Source: Methylobacterium sp. Leaf117 (lineage in GTDB: Bacteria > Pseudomonadota > Alphaproteobacteria > Rhizobiales > Beijerinckiaceae). From it: DNA of 64,000 bases. The notes under the pieces were generated by a model. It searched no databases, was not told the origin of the DNA, and was given only the letters and a program-made list of their open reading frames with translations. The translations under genes were made by a program, and so were the position numbers. Of the stretch, positions 9,033-17,184 are shown piece by piece. Each line of letters begins with the position of its first letter. The first letter of the stretch is position 1. The stretch lies in contig NZ_LMNL01000001.1 of assembly GCF_001422985.1 (NCBI RefSeq), positions 691,151-755,150 on the forward strand, read 5' to 3'.

Positions 9033-9506
9033 ATGTCCGAAAATACCGAAATTCAAACAACTGACTTCGTCGACCTCGCGGCTGACATCGTGGCGGCCTA
9101 TGTTTCGAACAACCCGGTTCGCCCGAGCGATCTGCCGGATCTGATCCGCAACGTGCATGCGTCCCTGAGCGGCCTCGCCGGCGGGGTCGCTCCGGTTTCC
9201 GAGGAAGCCGAGATCGAGAAGCCGAGCGCCGCCCAGATCCGCAAGTCGGTGACGCCGGACGGCATCGTCAGCTTCCTCGACGGCAAGAGCTACAAGACCC
9301 TGAAGCGTCACCTCAGCAGCCACGGTCTCGACCCGCACAGCTACCGTCAGCGCTACGGCCTGCCGGCCGATTACCCGATGGTCGCACCGTCCTACGCTGC
9401 CATGCGCTCGGAACTGGCCAAGTCGATCGGCCTCGGCCAGGTTGCCAACCGCAACGAGGACGAGGACGTGCAGCCGAAGGCCAAGGGCGGCAAGAAGGCC
9501 GCCTGA
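9033..9506 (+). CDS. MucR/Ros-family regulator lacking the zinc cysteines
   Basis: 157 residues from the ATG at 9033. The N-terminal helical half (VDLAADIVAAYVSNN) mediates multimerisation in MucR proteins; the C-terminal half has LKRHLSSHGLDP, YRQRYGLPADYPMVAP and the LAKSIGLGQ end, all hallmarks of the family. At the zinc site the two cysteines are replaced by Ser80 and Asp83 while His93 and His97 remain, as in zinc-independent Ros homologues of Mesorhizobium. The Lys-rich tail KAKGGKKAA probably helps DNA binding. Expected to be a nucleoid-associated global regulator acting on envelope, motility and polysaccharide genes. A terminator follows at 9538. Confidence 0.9.
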   Translation: MSENTEIQTTDFVDLAADIVAAYVSNNPVRPSDLPDLIRNVHASLSGLAGGVAPVSEEAEIEKPSAAQIRKSVTPDGIVSFLDGKSYKTLKRHLSSHGLDPHSYRQRYGLPADYPMVAPSYAAMRSELAKSIGLGQVANRNEDEDVQPKAKGGKKAA

Positions 9507-9537
9507 AGCGCGTCCCCGCGCGCCGAGACGTCCGAAG

Positions 9538-9565
9538 CCCCGCTGCCGTCACCGGCGCGGGGTTT
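9538..9565 (+). terminator. Intrinsic terminator after the MucR-type gene
   Basis: CCCCGC and GCGGGG (9538-9543 with 9557-9562) enclose a second stem GCCG/CGGC around a TCAC loop, followed by TTTCCTCGTTTT. It sits 32 bases after the stop codon. Confidence 0.75.
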
Positions 9566-9573
9566 CCTCGTTT

Positions 9574-9849
9574 TCAGGGGTCGGGCAGGGGCGTTGCGCC
9601 GAACAGCCAGCGCTCGTCGAGATCGGTCGCGTTCCGCGTGGCCATCGCCTGGGTCTCGTCGCCCTCGGCGAAGATCACCACGTCGTCCGGGCCGACATCG
9701 CGGGTCGCGTAGAAATCCCAGCGCCGGTGGATGACGCGCGGGCCGCCGAACACCCGGTAGGCGTTCTGGTAGCGATCGTCGCGGAAGCCGACGTAGTGGA
9801 CGCAGCGCGGCGGACGAGCCCCGCCGCTCACGATCGCCGATCCGGCCAT
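9574..9849 (-). CDS. Conserved hypothetical protein (91 aa)
   Basis: 91 residues from the ATG at 9849. The frame stays open further upstream, but the extra N-terminus is Arg/Ala-rich with no pattern. The body CVHYVGFRDDRYQNAYRVFG followed by RRWDFYATRDV and DDVVIFAEGDE looks like a small folded cytosolic domain that I do not recognise by name. It ends just before the terminator of the opposing regulator gene, so the two genes converge. Function unknown. Confidence 0.65.
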   Translation of the reverse strand: MAGSAIVSGGARPPRCVHYVGFRDDRYQNAYRVFGGPRVIHRRWDFYATRDVGPDDVVIFAEGDETQAMATRNATDLDERWLFGATPLPDP

Positions 9850-10050
9850 GCAGGGTGCCGGGGCGACACGGGCTCGCGCCGGTCCGATCCCGCGCAGGCC
9901 GGCTTGGGAAGTTCGGTCGTCGGATAGCGCTCGCGAGAAATCGGACCCATCGCCTGAACATAGGGCGGCACGCACACGGGTGTTGCGACAGCGGTCACGA
10001 AGACGTCAGCGATGGAAGGGCGGTCGATTGGCCCGTAGGCCTGAGCAAAA

Positions 10051-10126
10051 TGGCGCGCCCTACGGGAATCGAACCCGTGTTTTCGCCGTGAAAGGGCGAC
10101 GTCCTGGACCGCTAGACGAAGGGCGC
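10051..10126 (-). tRNA. tRNA-Glu (anticodon UUC)
   Basis: The reverse strand gives a full 76-base cloverleaf beginning GCGCCCTTCGTCTAGCGG, with anticodon TTC in the loop CTTTCAC, T-arm GGGTTCGATTCCC and a 7-bp acceptor stem GCGCCCT/AGGGCGC. The discriminator is G and the 3' CCA is encoded. It is transcribed leftward from the promoter just upstream. Confidence 0.97.
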
Positions 10127-10142
10127 TGCTGCGGTGAGCGGT

Positions 10143-10171
10143 TCTATAGGCGGCTTCGGCCGCGGGGGCAA
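10143..10171 (-). promoter_or_regulatory. Sigma-70-type promoter of tRNA-Glu
   Basis: Read on the minus strand, a -35 TTGCCC (10166-10171) and a -10 TATAGA (10143-10148) are separated by exactly 17 bases. The predicted transcription start lies about 10 bases before the mature tRNA 5' end. Confidence 0.75.
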
Positions 10172-10283
10172 CGGGGGAGGCGACGCTAGTTTGCCGCTTG
10201 ACGAAAACGGCCCCGGCCGGTTTGTCGGACCCCAGACGCGGCGCGCCTGTTTCAGAGGCGGCCGGAAAGCGGATCGACATCCC

Positions 10284-11114
10284 ATGACGACGCGACGCGA
10301 CGGCCCGCCGGGCCCGAGGACGAACAAGCCCGGCTTCTCGCGAGGCCCCTTCCGGCGCGGTCCCCCGCAGAACCAGCGCGGCGCCGCCAGCGTGGCGGCG
10401 GCGTCGGGCGACCACGTGGTGCTCTACGGCTGGCATCCGGTGGCGCAGGCGCTGGCCAATGAGGGGCGCAAGCTCCACCGTCTGCTCGCCACCGAGAACG
10501 CCATGACGCGGCTCGCCGAGGAGATCGGTCCCCTGCGGATCGATCCCGAGATGGTGCGGCCGAGCGCCATCAACGCCCTGCTCGGTCCGGACGCGGTACA
10601 CCAGGGCCTGTACCTGGAGGCCGACCCGCTGCCGGGGCCGGACCTCGACGAACTCGGCGACGATGTGCTGCTGCTCGCCCTCGACCAGATCACCGATCCG
10701 CACAATGTCGGCGCCATCGTCCGCACCGCCGCCGCCTTCGGCGTGGCCGGCATCATCACCACGGCCCGCCACTCGCCCAACGCCACCGGCGTCCTGGCCA
10801 AATCCGCCTCGGGCGGGCTGGAGCACGTGCCGCTCATCGTGGTGCGCAACCTGTCGGACGCGCTGGTCGACCTCGGCAAGCGCGGCTTCACCCGGATCGG
10901 CCTCGACTCCGACGCCGAGACCGCCCTCGACAGCATCGGCCCCAAGCGGCCGGCGGTGATCGTGCTGGGGGCCGAGGGCAAGGGCCTGCGCCAGCGCACC
11001 CGCGACAATTGCGACGTGCTCGCGCGCATTCCGTTCAGCGGCGAGATCCGCAGCATCAACGTGTCGAACGCGGCCGCCATCACGCTCTACGCCCTGAGCC
11101 CGCGCGAGGCCTGA
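10284..11114 (+). CDS. rlmB: TrmH-family 23S rRNA Gm2251 methyltransferase
   Basis: 276 residues from the ATG at 10284. After a basic Arg/Gly-rich tail of about 40 residues come the substrate-binding domain (VLYGWHPVAQAL...) and a SpoU/TrmH knotted methyltransferase domain. The three SpoU motifs are visible: DQITDPHNVGAIVRTAAAFG, VLGAEGKGL and IPFSGEIRSINVSNAAAI. It should 2'-O-methylate a 23S rRNA guanosine using S-adenosylmethionine. Length and motif order fit RlmB; a related tRNA or rRNA TrmH-family enzyme cannot be fully excluded. It lies between tRNA-Glu and other RNA-modification genes. Confidence 0.85.
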   Translation: MTTRRDGPPGPRTNKPGFSRGPFRRGPPQNQRGAASVAAASGDHVVLYGWHPVAQALANEGRKLHRLLATENAMTRLAEEIGPLRIDPEMVRPSAINALLGPDAVHQGLYLEADPLPGPDLDELGDDVLLLALDQITDPHNVGAIVRTAAAFGVAGIITTARHSPNATGVLAKSASGGLEHVPLIVVRNLSDALVDLGKRGFTRIGLDSDAETALDSIGPKRPAVIVLGAEGKGLRQRTRDNCDVLARIPFSGEIRSINVSNAAAITLYALSPREA

Positions 11115-11136
11115 CGCCCACCCGGGGCGCCCGGCC

Positions 11137-12792
11137 TCAGCGCCAGAACGGCTTGACGTCGAGCAGCTCGGCATGGGCCGCGGCGGCGGCCTTCAACAGG
11201 GCCTTGGCGCCGGCCTCGTTGTCGCCGGCGGCGAGGCCGGCCGCGAACACGGTCTCGCCGGGGATCTCCGACGGATCGGGGCCGGTGACCAGGCTGGACA
11301 GCACCATATGGGCGGTGGCCTGGTCGTTCAGGGTGCCGAGGTGGTCCTGCAGGTCCGAGAGCGTCGAGACGAAGGCCTTGTGCCGCTTGTGGGCCTTCTT
11401 GCCGGCATAGAGGCTGCCGAAGAACTCGGCCCCGTAGCGCAGCTTCTTGGCCTCGATCCGTACCCGGTGCCGCTCCTCGGCCTCCAGGCGGGCGAGATGG
11501 CGGCCGCGCTTGCGGATGCGCCGCAGAACCTTGTTGAGGACCGTGGCGGCGAAGTCGCGGGCGGGCGCCTGCGGGTCGACGCCCTCTGGGACGGCTCCCT
11601 CCCGGCCGGCTCCCTCCGCCGCCGTATCCTCTGCCGCCTCGGCCTCGCGCCGGGTGCGCCAAGCCCCCGTCTCGAGCCAGGCGGCGATATCCAGGATGAG
11701 GCTGCGCCATTCCTGCGCCTCGAGGGTCGCGATCACGCCGTCATGGGCGCGGTCGCGCTCCGCCTCGAGGCGCCGGCGCAGGTCGTCCAGTCCGGCCTCG
11801 TCCGGGCGCCGGGCCATCTCGGCCGGCAGGGTCTCGGCCAGGAAGACGTCGAGGTTGCGGGCATGTCCGAACGGCTCGGAGATGCGCTTGATCTCCTCGC
11901 GCAGGGGCGCGGCCACCGGGTCGTTCGCCAGCATCGGCTTGAACAGGGTGAAGGCGGAGCGCAGGCGGCGCAGGGCGACGCGCAGCTGGTGCAGGGCCTC
12001 CACGTGCCGGTTGTGGAGGAAGACGTCCTCGTTGCGGCGCAGATGCGCGAGGCAGGCCTGCGCGATGGCCTGGAAGGCCTCCCCCGTGGTGGCCTCCGGG
12101 GACAGCCGCACCGGCCGCGCCTTGCTCGGCCGCCGCAGGGTGCCGTCGAGGAGGCTGAAGCCGCGGGCCGACTTGCTGAGGGCGCCGAGGCGCAGCGGCA
12201 CCGTCTCGGCCAGGGCCTGGGCCAGAGTGAACAGGTCGTCGGGGCGTCCCTCGATCAGTTCGAGTTCCAGCTCCCACAGGGGAGCGTCGCCGTTCCGGGT
12301 CTCGATCCGGCCCTCGTCGAACGCGGCCTCGATGCGCGAAGCCCCGTAGCGCACGATGCGGGTGCGCCGCTCGACGCGGGTGACGAAGGCGGGCGCGAGG
12401 TCGGCGTCGGAGGCGGCCTCCAGCACGGCGGGCACCGGCGTGTCGCCGAGAACCGCGAGATCCGGAGCCTCGTCCGCGACGGGCATCTCCCACTCGGCCC
12501 GGTCGAACAGCCCCGCTCCCGCCGAGGCGGCCTTCACGGTCTGGACGAATCGGTCGCCGTCGCGGCGCACGCGCAGGGTCAGGCCGGCGGCACGCAGGTC
12601 GCCCTCGGCCGTGTCGAAATAGGTCGAGGTGAGGAGAGCGGTCTCCGGGCGCGGCGCATCCTGGTCCGACGCGGCATCCTGAGGCGAATCCTGGAGGAAC
12701 GGGTGCCGGCTCAGTTCGGCGAGGTCGCCCGCCTCGCACTGCAGCTTCAGCTCGATTTCCTGCGGCACATCCGATTCCTGCGGCACACCCAT
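11137..12792 (-). CDS. CYTH-CHAD domain protein (inorganic triphosphatase/polyphosphate-binding)
   Basis: 551 residues from the ATG at 12792, preceded by AGGACGAG. Residues about 10-215 are a CYTH domain: it begins with the signature EIELKLQ (ExExK) and has the alternating charged strands of the tunnel fold, typical of inorganic triphosphatases such as YgiF. Residues about 245-545 are a CHAD domain: HLRRNEDVFLHNRHVEALHQLRVALRRLRSAF-type conserved histidines and a second half with HRVRIEAKKLRYGAEFF. CHAD helices bind polyphosphate. An acidic Ala/Glu linker splits the CHAD halves. Cytosolic; a role with tripolyphosphate or polyphosphate is expected from the family. It is divergent from tlyA. 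Confidence 0.9.
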   Translation of the reverse strand: MGVPQESDVPQEIELKLQCEAGDLAELSRHPFLQDSPQDAASDQDAPRPETALLTSTYFDTAEGDLRAAGLTLRVRRDGDRFVQTVKAASAGAGLFDRAEWEMPVADEAPDLAVLGDTPVPAVLEAASDADLAPAFVTRVERRTRIVRYGASRIEAAFDEGRIETRNGDAPLWELELELIEGRPDDLFTLAQALAETVPLRLGALSKSARGFSLLDGTLRRPSKARPVRLSPEATTGEAFQAIAQACLAHLRRNEDVFLHNRHVEALHQLRVALRRLRSAFTLFKPMLANDPVAAPLREEIKRISEPFGHARNLDVFLAETLPAEMARRPDEAGLDDLRRRLEAERDRAHDGVIATLEAQEWRSLILDIAAWLETGAWRTRREAEAAEDTAAEGAGREGAVPEGVDPQAPARDFAATVLNKVLRRIRKRGRHLARLEAEERHRVRIEAKKLRYGAEFFGSLYAGKKAHKRHKAFVSTLSDLQDHLGTLNDQATAHMVLSSLVTGPDPSEIPGETVFAAGLAAGDNEAGAKALLKAAAAAHAELLDVKPFWR

Positions 12793-13060
12793 GACTCGTC
12801 CTATGTCTCGACCGAGATCCGGCGCAGATCGAATCCGTCGCCCGCGACGGACCGCTCGGCTCCTGCGTCCGGGCACAAACCCGGTCCAGCGCAACCGTTC
12901 CGCGCGCGACCTGAGTCGCATCCCCTCCACGTCTATGGCGCAGAGCGCCCCGGAAGGGCGACCGAAATCGTCACGAATTTCGTTCGCCCCCGGGATGTTG
13001 TGGTGTAGCGGGAAGAAACGGCCCGGAGGCCGGCGGGATGTCAGTGCGTTGGATGGGGTG

Positions 13061-13897
13061 ATGAATCGGGACCGGCTGAGGGCCGACCGCCTGCTGGTCG
13101 AGCGGGGTGTGTTCGAGAGCCGGGCCCGGGCCCAGGCCGCCATCGCCGCCGGACTGGTGCGGGCGGACGACCAGCCGGTGGCGCGGGCTTCGGACCTGCT
13201 CGACCGCGACGCGCGGCTCGAGGCGACCGCCCCGCACCCGTTCGTTTCCCGCGGTGGCGTGAAGCTCGTCGCCGCCCTCGACGCCTTCGGGCTCGATCCG
13301 GCCGGCCGGGTCTGCCTCGATGTCGGCGCCTCCACGGGGGGCTTTACCGACGCGCTGCTGCGCGCCGGGGCCTCGCACGTCTACGCCGTCGATGTCGGGC
13401 GCGACCAGTTGCACGCGTCGCTGCGGACCGACCCGCGCGTCACCAGCCTGGAGGGTGTCGATATCCGCGCCCTCGACCGGTCGTCGATCCCGCGCGCGCC
13501 CGAATTCTGTACGATCGATGTCAGCTTCATTTCCCTGCGCCTCGTGCTGCCGGCGATCCTGCCGCTGCTCGCCCCCGGCGCGGCGCTCGCAGCGCTGATC
13601 AAGCCGCAATTCGAGGCCGGTCGGGCGCGGGTCGGGCGCGGCGGGATCGTACGCGATCCGGCCATCCACGACGCCGTCTGCGCCGAGATCCAGGCCGTGC
13701 TCACCGCCGCCGGGATGCGTGTGCTGGGGCTGATCCCGTCCCCCGTCACCGGCGGCGACGGCAACCGCGAGTTCCTGATCGGGGCCAGACTGGGTCCGGA
13801 ACCGCGCACTTCGAAGCGCCTGACTTCGGAAAACCCGGATTCGGAAAACCCGGCCTCGGACCCTCCGACCTTGAGACCCTTGGACCCAACTGCATGA
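13061..13897 (+). CDS. tlyA: TlyA-family rRNA 2'-O-methyltransferase
   Basis: 278 residues from the ATG at 13061 (a GTG lies one codon earlier), preceded by GGATGGGG. An N-terminal S4 RNA-binding domain (RADRLLVERGVFESRARAQ) is joined to a SAM methyltransferase domain with CLDVGASTGGFTDALL, the motif-I loop, and CTIDVSFISL. The family methylates ribose 2'-O of rRNA cytidines (the old name is haemolysin A). The C-terminal tail has the repeats TSENPDSENPASDPP, absent from most members. It overlaps the next gene by four bases (ATGA), so both are probably translated together. Confidence 0.88.
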   Translation: MNRDRLRADRLLVERGVFESRARAQAAIAAGLVRADDQPVARASDLLDRDARLEATAPHPFVSRGGVKLVAALDAFGLDPAGRVCLDVGASTGGFTDALLRAGASHVYAVDVGRDQLHASLRTDPRVTSLEGVDIRALDRSSIPRAPEFCTIDVSFISLRLVLPAILPLLAPGAALAALIKPQFEAGRARVGRGGIVRDPAIHDAVCAEIQAVLTAAGMRVLGLIPSPVTGGDGNREFLIGARLGPEPRTSKRLTSENPDSENPASDPPTLRPLDPTA

Positions 13898-15150
13898 CCG
13901 AGTCCCCCGTGGAAACCCTCGAGATCCGCCGCCTCGGCGCGCGCGGCGACGGCCTGGCCGAGGACGGCACCGCCGTTGCCCTGGCCCTGCCGGGCGAGCG
14001 GGTCACGATCCGACGCGCCGGCACGCGCGGCGTCCTGGTGGCGGTGGAGCAGGCCTCGCCCGACCGGATCGCGCCGTTCTGCCCGTATTTCGGTGCCTGC
14101 GGCGGCTGCGCCGTCCAGCACCTGGCACCCGAGCCCTATCACGCCTGGAAGCGCGGGCATCTTCTCCAGGCCCTGTCACAGGCGGGGCTGGCTGTCGCGC
14201 CGGAGCCGGTGGTCGACGCGCGGGGCGAGGGCCGGCGCCGCCTGACCCTGCATGTCCGCGCCGTCGAGGGGGCCGCCCAGGCCGGCCTCATGGCCGCCCG
14301 CAGCCACGACCTCGTCGCCATCGATCTCTGCCCGATCACCGTCCCGGCCCTGCACCGGGCCCCGGCGGTCGCCATCGCCCTCAGCGCGCCGCTCGGCCAC
14401 GGCCGCAAGCCCCTCGACGTCGCCTTCACCGCCACCGAAGCCGGCCTCGACGTGGATATCCGGGGCCACGGCCCGGCCGCCGAGGGGGTACGCGCGGCCC
14501 TCGTTCGCCTCGCCGACGACCTCGATCTCGCGCGCCTGTCCCTGCACGGGGAGGTGCTGGTGGAGCGCCGCGCGCCGGCGGTCGCCAGCGCGGGCCTGCG
14601 GCTGGTGCCGCCGGCGGGCGGCTTTCTCCAGGCCACGCAGGCGGGCGAGGCGGTCCTGACCGAAGCGGTGATCGCCGCCCTCGACAAGAAGACCAAGCGG
14701 GTGGTCGACCTGTTCTCCGGCAGCGGCCCCTTCAGCCTCGCCATGGCCCGGACCCGCGACGTCCACGCGGTCGAGGGCGATGCCGCCGCGCTGGCGAGCC
14801 TCGACCGGGCGGTCCGGGCGGTGCCGGGCCTGCGCCAAGTGACCACCGAGCGCCGCGACCTCTTCCGCCGTCCGCTGCTGCCCCTCGAACTCGACGCCTA
14901 CGACGCGGCGGTGTTCGATCCGCCCCGTGCCGGAGCCGGTGCCCAGGCGGCCCGCCTCGCCGAATCGAAGGTGCCGCTGGTCATCGGCGTGGCCTGCGAC
15001 GTCGGCACCTTCGCACGCGACGCCGCCACCCTGGTGGCGGGCGGCTACACCCTGGAGCGGGTCACCCCCGTCGATCAGTTCGCCTATTCCGGCCATCTCG
15101 AGGTGGTGGGGGTGTTCCGGCGTCCGCGTCCGCCGCGCAAGCGCCTGTGA
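13894..15150 (+). CDS. TrmA/RlmD-like RNA uridine-5-methyltransferase
   Basis: 418 residues. The N-terminal TRAM-like barrel (LEIRRLGARGDGLAED) is followed by the iron-sulfur cysteines CPYFGACGGC, with a further Cys in LCPITV. The C-terminal methyltransferase domain shows VVDLFSGSGPFSLAMA, FDPPRAGAGAQ and the catalytic-nucleophile region VACDVGTFARD. These place it in the COG2265 family (RlmC/RlmD/TrmA), which methylates C5 of uridine in rRNA or tRNA; the exact site cannot be told from sequence alone. Translationally coupled to tlyA. Confidence 0.88.
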   Translation: MTESPVETLEIRRLGARGDGLAEDGTAVALALPGERVTIRRAGTRGVLVAVEQASPDRIAPFCPYFGACGGCAVQHLAPEPYHAWKRGHLLQALSQAGLAVAPEPVVDARGEGRRRLTLHVRAVEGAAQAGLMAARSHDLVAIDLCPITVPALHRAPAVAIALSAPLGHGRKPLDVAFTATEAGLDVDIRGHGPAAEGVRAALVRLADDLDLARLSLHGEVLVERRAPAVASAGLRLVPPAGGFLQATQAGEAVLTEAVIAALDKKTKRVVDLFSGSGPFSLAMARTRDVHAVEGDAAALASLDRAVRAVPGLRQVTTERRDLFRRPLLPLELDAYDAAVFDPPRAGAGAQAARLAESKVPLVIGVACDVGTFARDAATLVAGGYTLERVTPVDQFAYSGHLEVVGVFRRPRPPRKRL

Positions 15151-15218
15151 CATTCGCGGCCGGAGGCATCGGCGCGTGCGCGCTCGACAAGCCGCCGCTG
15201 GCCCTTAGATGGACGGAC

Positions 15219-15677
15219 ATGCGCGCCCCCATCTCCGCCTTCCTCCTCGTCCTCGTGCCCGCCCTGTTCCTGGCCGACCCCGCCGCGGCTGATTCCTGCG
15301 GCGACCTCATCGACCGGGTCGTGGCCGAGACCCAGGCGCGCCTGGTGAACCGGACGACGGATTTCGCCGAACTCGGCGCCGCCGACGGCATCGGCATGAC
15401 CCTGGCGTGCGGCGACCTCTCGGCCACCGGCGTGCAGTACAAGGGCACGCCGCTGCCGGCCGGCTATTTCGCGCTGGTCGGACGGGCGGGGCATGCCGTG
15501 ACGGGGCTGGGCGCTGATTCGATCGCCGCAGCGGCCACCAAGGCCCACGAGGCGGCCACGGCGACGCGCCACAGCAAGGTCGACCTCGGGGCGGCCCTCG
15601 TGACCTGCTCGGTCTCGGAGATGGGTGGTCGCCCGGTCACGGCCTGCGCGGTGATCCAGAAGGGTGATCGCACCTGA
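15219..15677 (+). CDS. Exported hypothetical protein with cysteines
   Basis: 152 residues from the ATG at 15219. The hydrophobic N-terminus ending in ADPAAADSC is a Sec signal peptide, so the product should be periplasmic. The mature protein has Cys in DSCGDL, LACGDL, VTCSV and TACAV, enough for two disulfides, and an Ala-rich middle after VTGLG. No known domain is recognised. A similar TGLG then Ala-rich then Cys order occurs in the exported protein at 15970, a weak hint of common origin. Function unknown. Confidence 0.7.
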   Translation: MRAPISAFLLVLVPALFLADPAAADSCGDLIDRVVAETQARLVNRTTDFAELGAADGIGMTLACGDLSATGVQYKGTPLPAGYFALVGRAGHAVTGLGADSIAAAATKAHEAATATRHSKVDLGAALVTCSVSEMGGRPVTACAVIQKGDRT

Positions 15678-15708
15678 GCGACCGGCGACCGGGGGTTTCC
15701 CGCTCCAT

Positions 15709-15786
15709 CTACGACCGCATGGCGATGAGCATGTAGCCGGAATACGCCAGGGCGGCGGCCATCAGGAGGTAGACGTTGGGTTCCAT
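15709..15786 (-). CDS. Candidate 25-residue single-span membrane peptide
   Basis: On the minus strand, ATG at 15786 to TAG at 15709 encodes MEPNVYLLMAAALAYSGYM and a short LIAMRS end: one hydrophobic helix with a basic C-terminus. About 22 of 24 sense codons end in G or C, matching genuine genes here, and AGGA lies 5-8 bases before the ATG. The size and the YLL/YML pattern recall KdpF-like mini-proteins, but no kdp genes are nearby. It is too short for ordinary gene callers. Presence of a product is inferred, not shown. Confidence 0.5.
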   Translation of the reverse strand: MEPNVYLLMAAALAYSGYMLIAMRS

Positions 15787-15918
15787 GGCGTCCTGTTAGG
15801 CCGTGGCTCCGGCGGGGGTCGAGCCGACGCGCTGCCGCTGCGGCATCCGGTTCCCTTCAGCACCTGTTAACCCTCTTCGGCGGAACCATGTGTCAGGCCC
15901 CGTCGGTATCCATCGGGC

Positions 15919-15960
15919 GCAGGTCCGATCCATGCAGGTCCGATCCATGCAGGTCCGATC
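15919..15960. repeat. Tandem 15-bp repeats before an exported-protein gene
   Basis: GCAGGTCCGATCCAT occurs at 15919-15933 and 15934-15948, with a partial third copy at 15949-15960. The array stops right at the GAGGAG ribosome-binding site of the gene at 15970. Confidence 0.8.
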
Positions 15961-15969
15961 GAGGAGTCG

Positions 15970-16365
15970 ATGCAGCTGAGCTTTCGCACCGCCCTGGCAA
16001 TCACCGGTAGCCTCGCGACCCTCGCGCCTGCTATCGGGGTGGCGACGGCGGGCATGGCCCAGGCCCAGGAACCGCTGTTCCTGCGCATCCGTCCCGCCGG
16101 CGAGTCGCTCACCGGCCTCGGCGGCGCGGCGACCTCGGACGACGCGATCGCACAGGCCGCGCGGGCCCGGAGCGAGGCGGTCTGGCAGCGGGCCGAGGCA
16201 CGGTCCCGCATCGCCATCGCCTCCGTCTGCACGGGATGCCTCGCACCCCTGCGCCCGGCCACGCCGCCGGTTCCGGTGCGCCCGGAGGCGGACGCACCGA
16301 TTCCCATCGCGGCCGGTCTCGCGGCCGCGACCCCACCACCCCTCGCACAGGCAGACGCTCCATGA
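15970..16365 (+). CDS. Exported hypothetical protein
   Basis: 131 residues, with GAGGAG five bases before the start. The N-terminus is a Sec signal peptide ending around GMAQAQE. The mature part contains SLTGLGG, an Ala/Arg-rich helix and VCTGC, then a Pro/Ala-rich tail. No known domain. The stop overlaps the next start (ATGA), so it is co-translated with the protein at 16362. Possibly periplasmic; role unknown. Confidence 0.65.
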   Translation: MQLSFRTALAITGSLATLAPAIGVATAGMAQAQEPLFLRIRPAGESLTGLGGAATSDDAIAQAARARSEAVWQRAEARSRIAIASVCTGCLAPLRPATPPVPVRPEADAPIPIAAGLAAATPPPLAQADAP

Positions 16366-16763
16366 CGCAGTCCCATCCGACCAGCGGCGCCGTTCCGGAC
16401 CCGGATTGCCCGGTTTCCCTCGAACTCCTCGGACAGGTCTACCGGGCCGACGAGGACGACCTGCCCGAAATTCTCGACGCCATGTCGACCACCACGCGGG
16501 CGCGCCTCGCGGTCTACCTCTACGGCAAGAGCCACATGCACCAGCTCGGCCTGCGGGTGGCGCGGGCCTGCGAGCGCGAGGATCTGGTGCGGGTCGCCGA
16601 CGAGATCGGCTCCGTGGTCTACGGCCAGTCCCGCCTGAAGCCGGCCCGCCCCGCCGTCCCGAGCCCGGCCGCCGCGCCGCCGAAGAAGATCAGCCTCGGC
16701 GGATCGGGCGCCAAGAAGATCAGCCTCGGCGGATCGGGCGCGAAGAACCGCCTGTTCGATTGA
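16362..16763 (+). CDS. Hypothetical cytosolic protein with exact KKISLGGSGA repeat
   Basis: 133 residues from the ATG at 16362, overlapping the previous stop. Residues 15-90 are helical and acidic (ELLGQVYRADEDDLPEILDAM, then a conserved-looking RARLAVYLYGKSHMH), without a signal peptide. The C-terminus carries KKISLGGSGA twice, encoded by exact 30-bp DNA repeats at 16683-16712 and 16713-16742, then KNRLFD. Not recognised as a named family. Confidence 0.7.
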   Translation: MTQSHPTSGAVPDPDCPVSLELLGQVYRADEDDLPEILDAMSTTTRARLAVYLYGKSHMHQLGLRVARACEREDLVRVADEIGSVVYGQSRLKPARPAVPSPAAAPPKKISLGGSGAKKISLGGSGAKNRLFD

Positions 16764-16840
16764 TCCCCAGGCGACCGTCGGCGCGGCGGGAACGGATTGG
16801 CCCGGCGAAAGCTTGACGCTGGCTTTGGGAGTGAGGCTGC

Positions 16841-17119
16841 ATGTTCGGTTCGTGGTGGAAGCTCGGCATGGATGCGACCCTGCTGGCGATGGAATCGCAG
16901 CAGGTGATCGGTCTGCGCCTGGCGATGATGACTGCGGGCGGTGCGGCGGCTCAGATCGAGGCCGAGCGCATGGTCACCGAAAAGATCATGGCCGCCAATG
17001 AGGCGGTCCTGCTCATGGCGACCGGCGGCTCTCCCGCCCGGGTGGTCGCGGGCTACCGGCGCACGGTGCAGGCCAATGCCCGCCGCCTGTCCGAGCCCTC
17101 GGCCAAGGGACGCGGTTAA
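16841..17119 (+). CDS. Small helical conserved hypothetical protein
   Basis: 92 residues. GGGAGTGAGG precedes the ATG. The sequence is Ala/Met-rich and amphipathic throughout (LAMESQQVIGLRLAMMTAGG, then IEAERMVTEKIMAANEAV), with Trp-Trp at residues 5-6. Such proteins in this group are sometimes labelled phasin-like or 'antifreeze type I' purely on Ala-rich helices. No signal peptide. It may bind surfaces such as polyhydroxyalkanoate granules, but that is only an analogy. Confidence 0.7.
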   Translation: MFGSWWKLGMDATLLAMESQQVIGLRLAMMTAGGAAAQIEAERMVTEKIMAANEAVLLMATGGSPARVVAGYRRTVQANARRLSEPSAKGRG

Positions 17120-17184
17120 CGCTGGCTTAACCATCCGGTTTCATCTTCGGCGGCACACGGGACCGCACGGATGAGGAAACCGCG

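Noticed and set aside
10051..10126. tRNA-Glu as a possible integration site of a mobile element
   Set aside because: No integrase, direct repeat of the tRNA 3' end or foreign gene block nearby.
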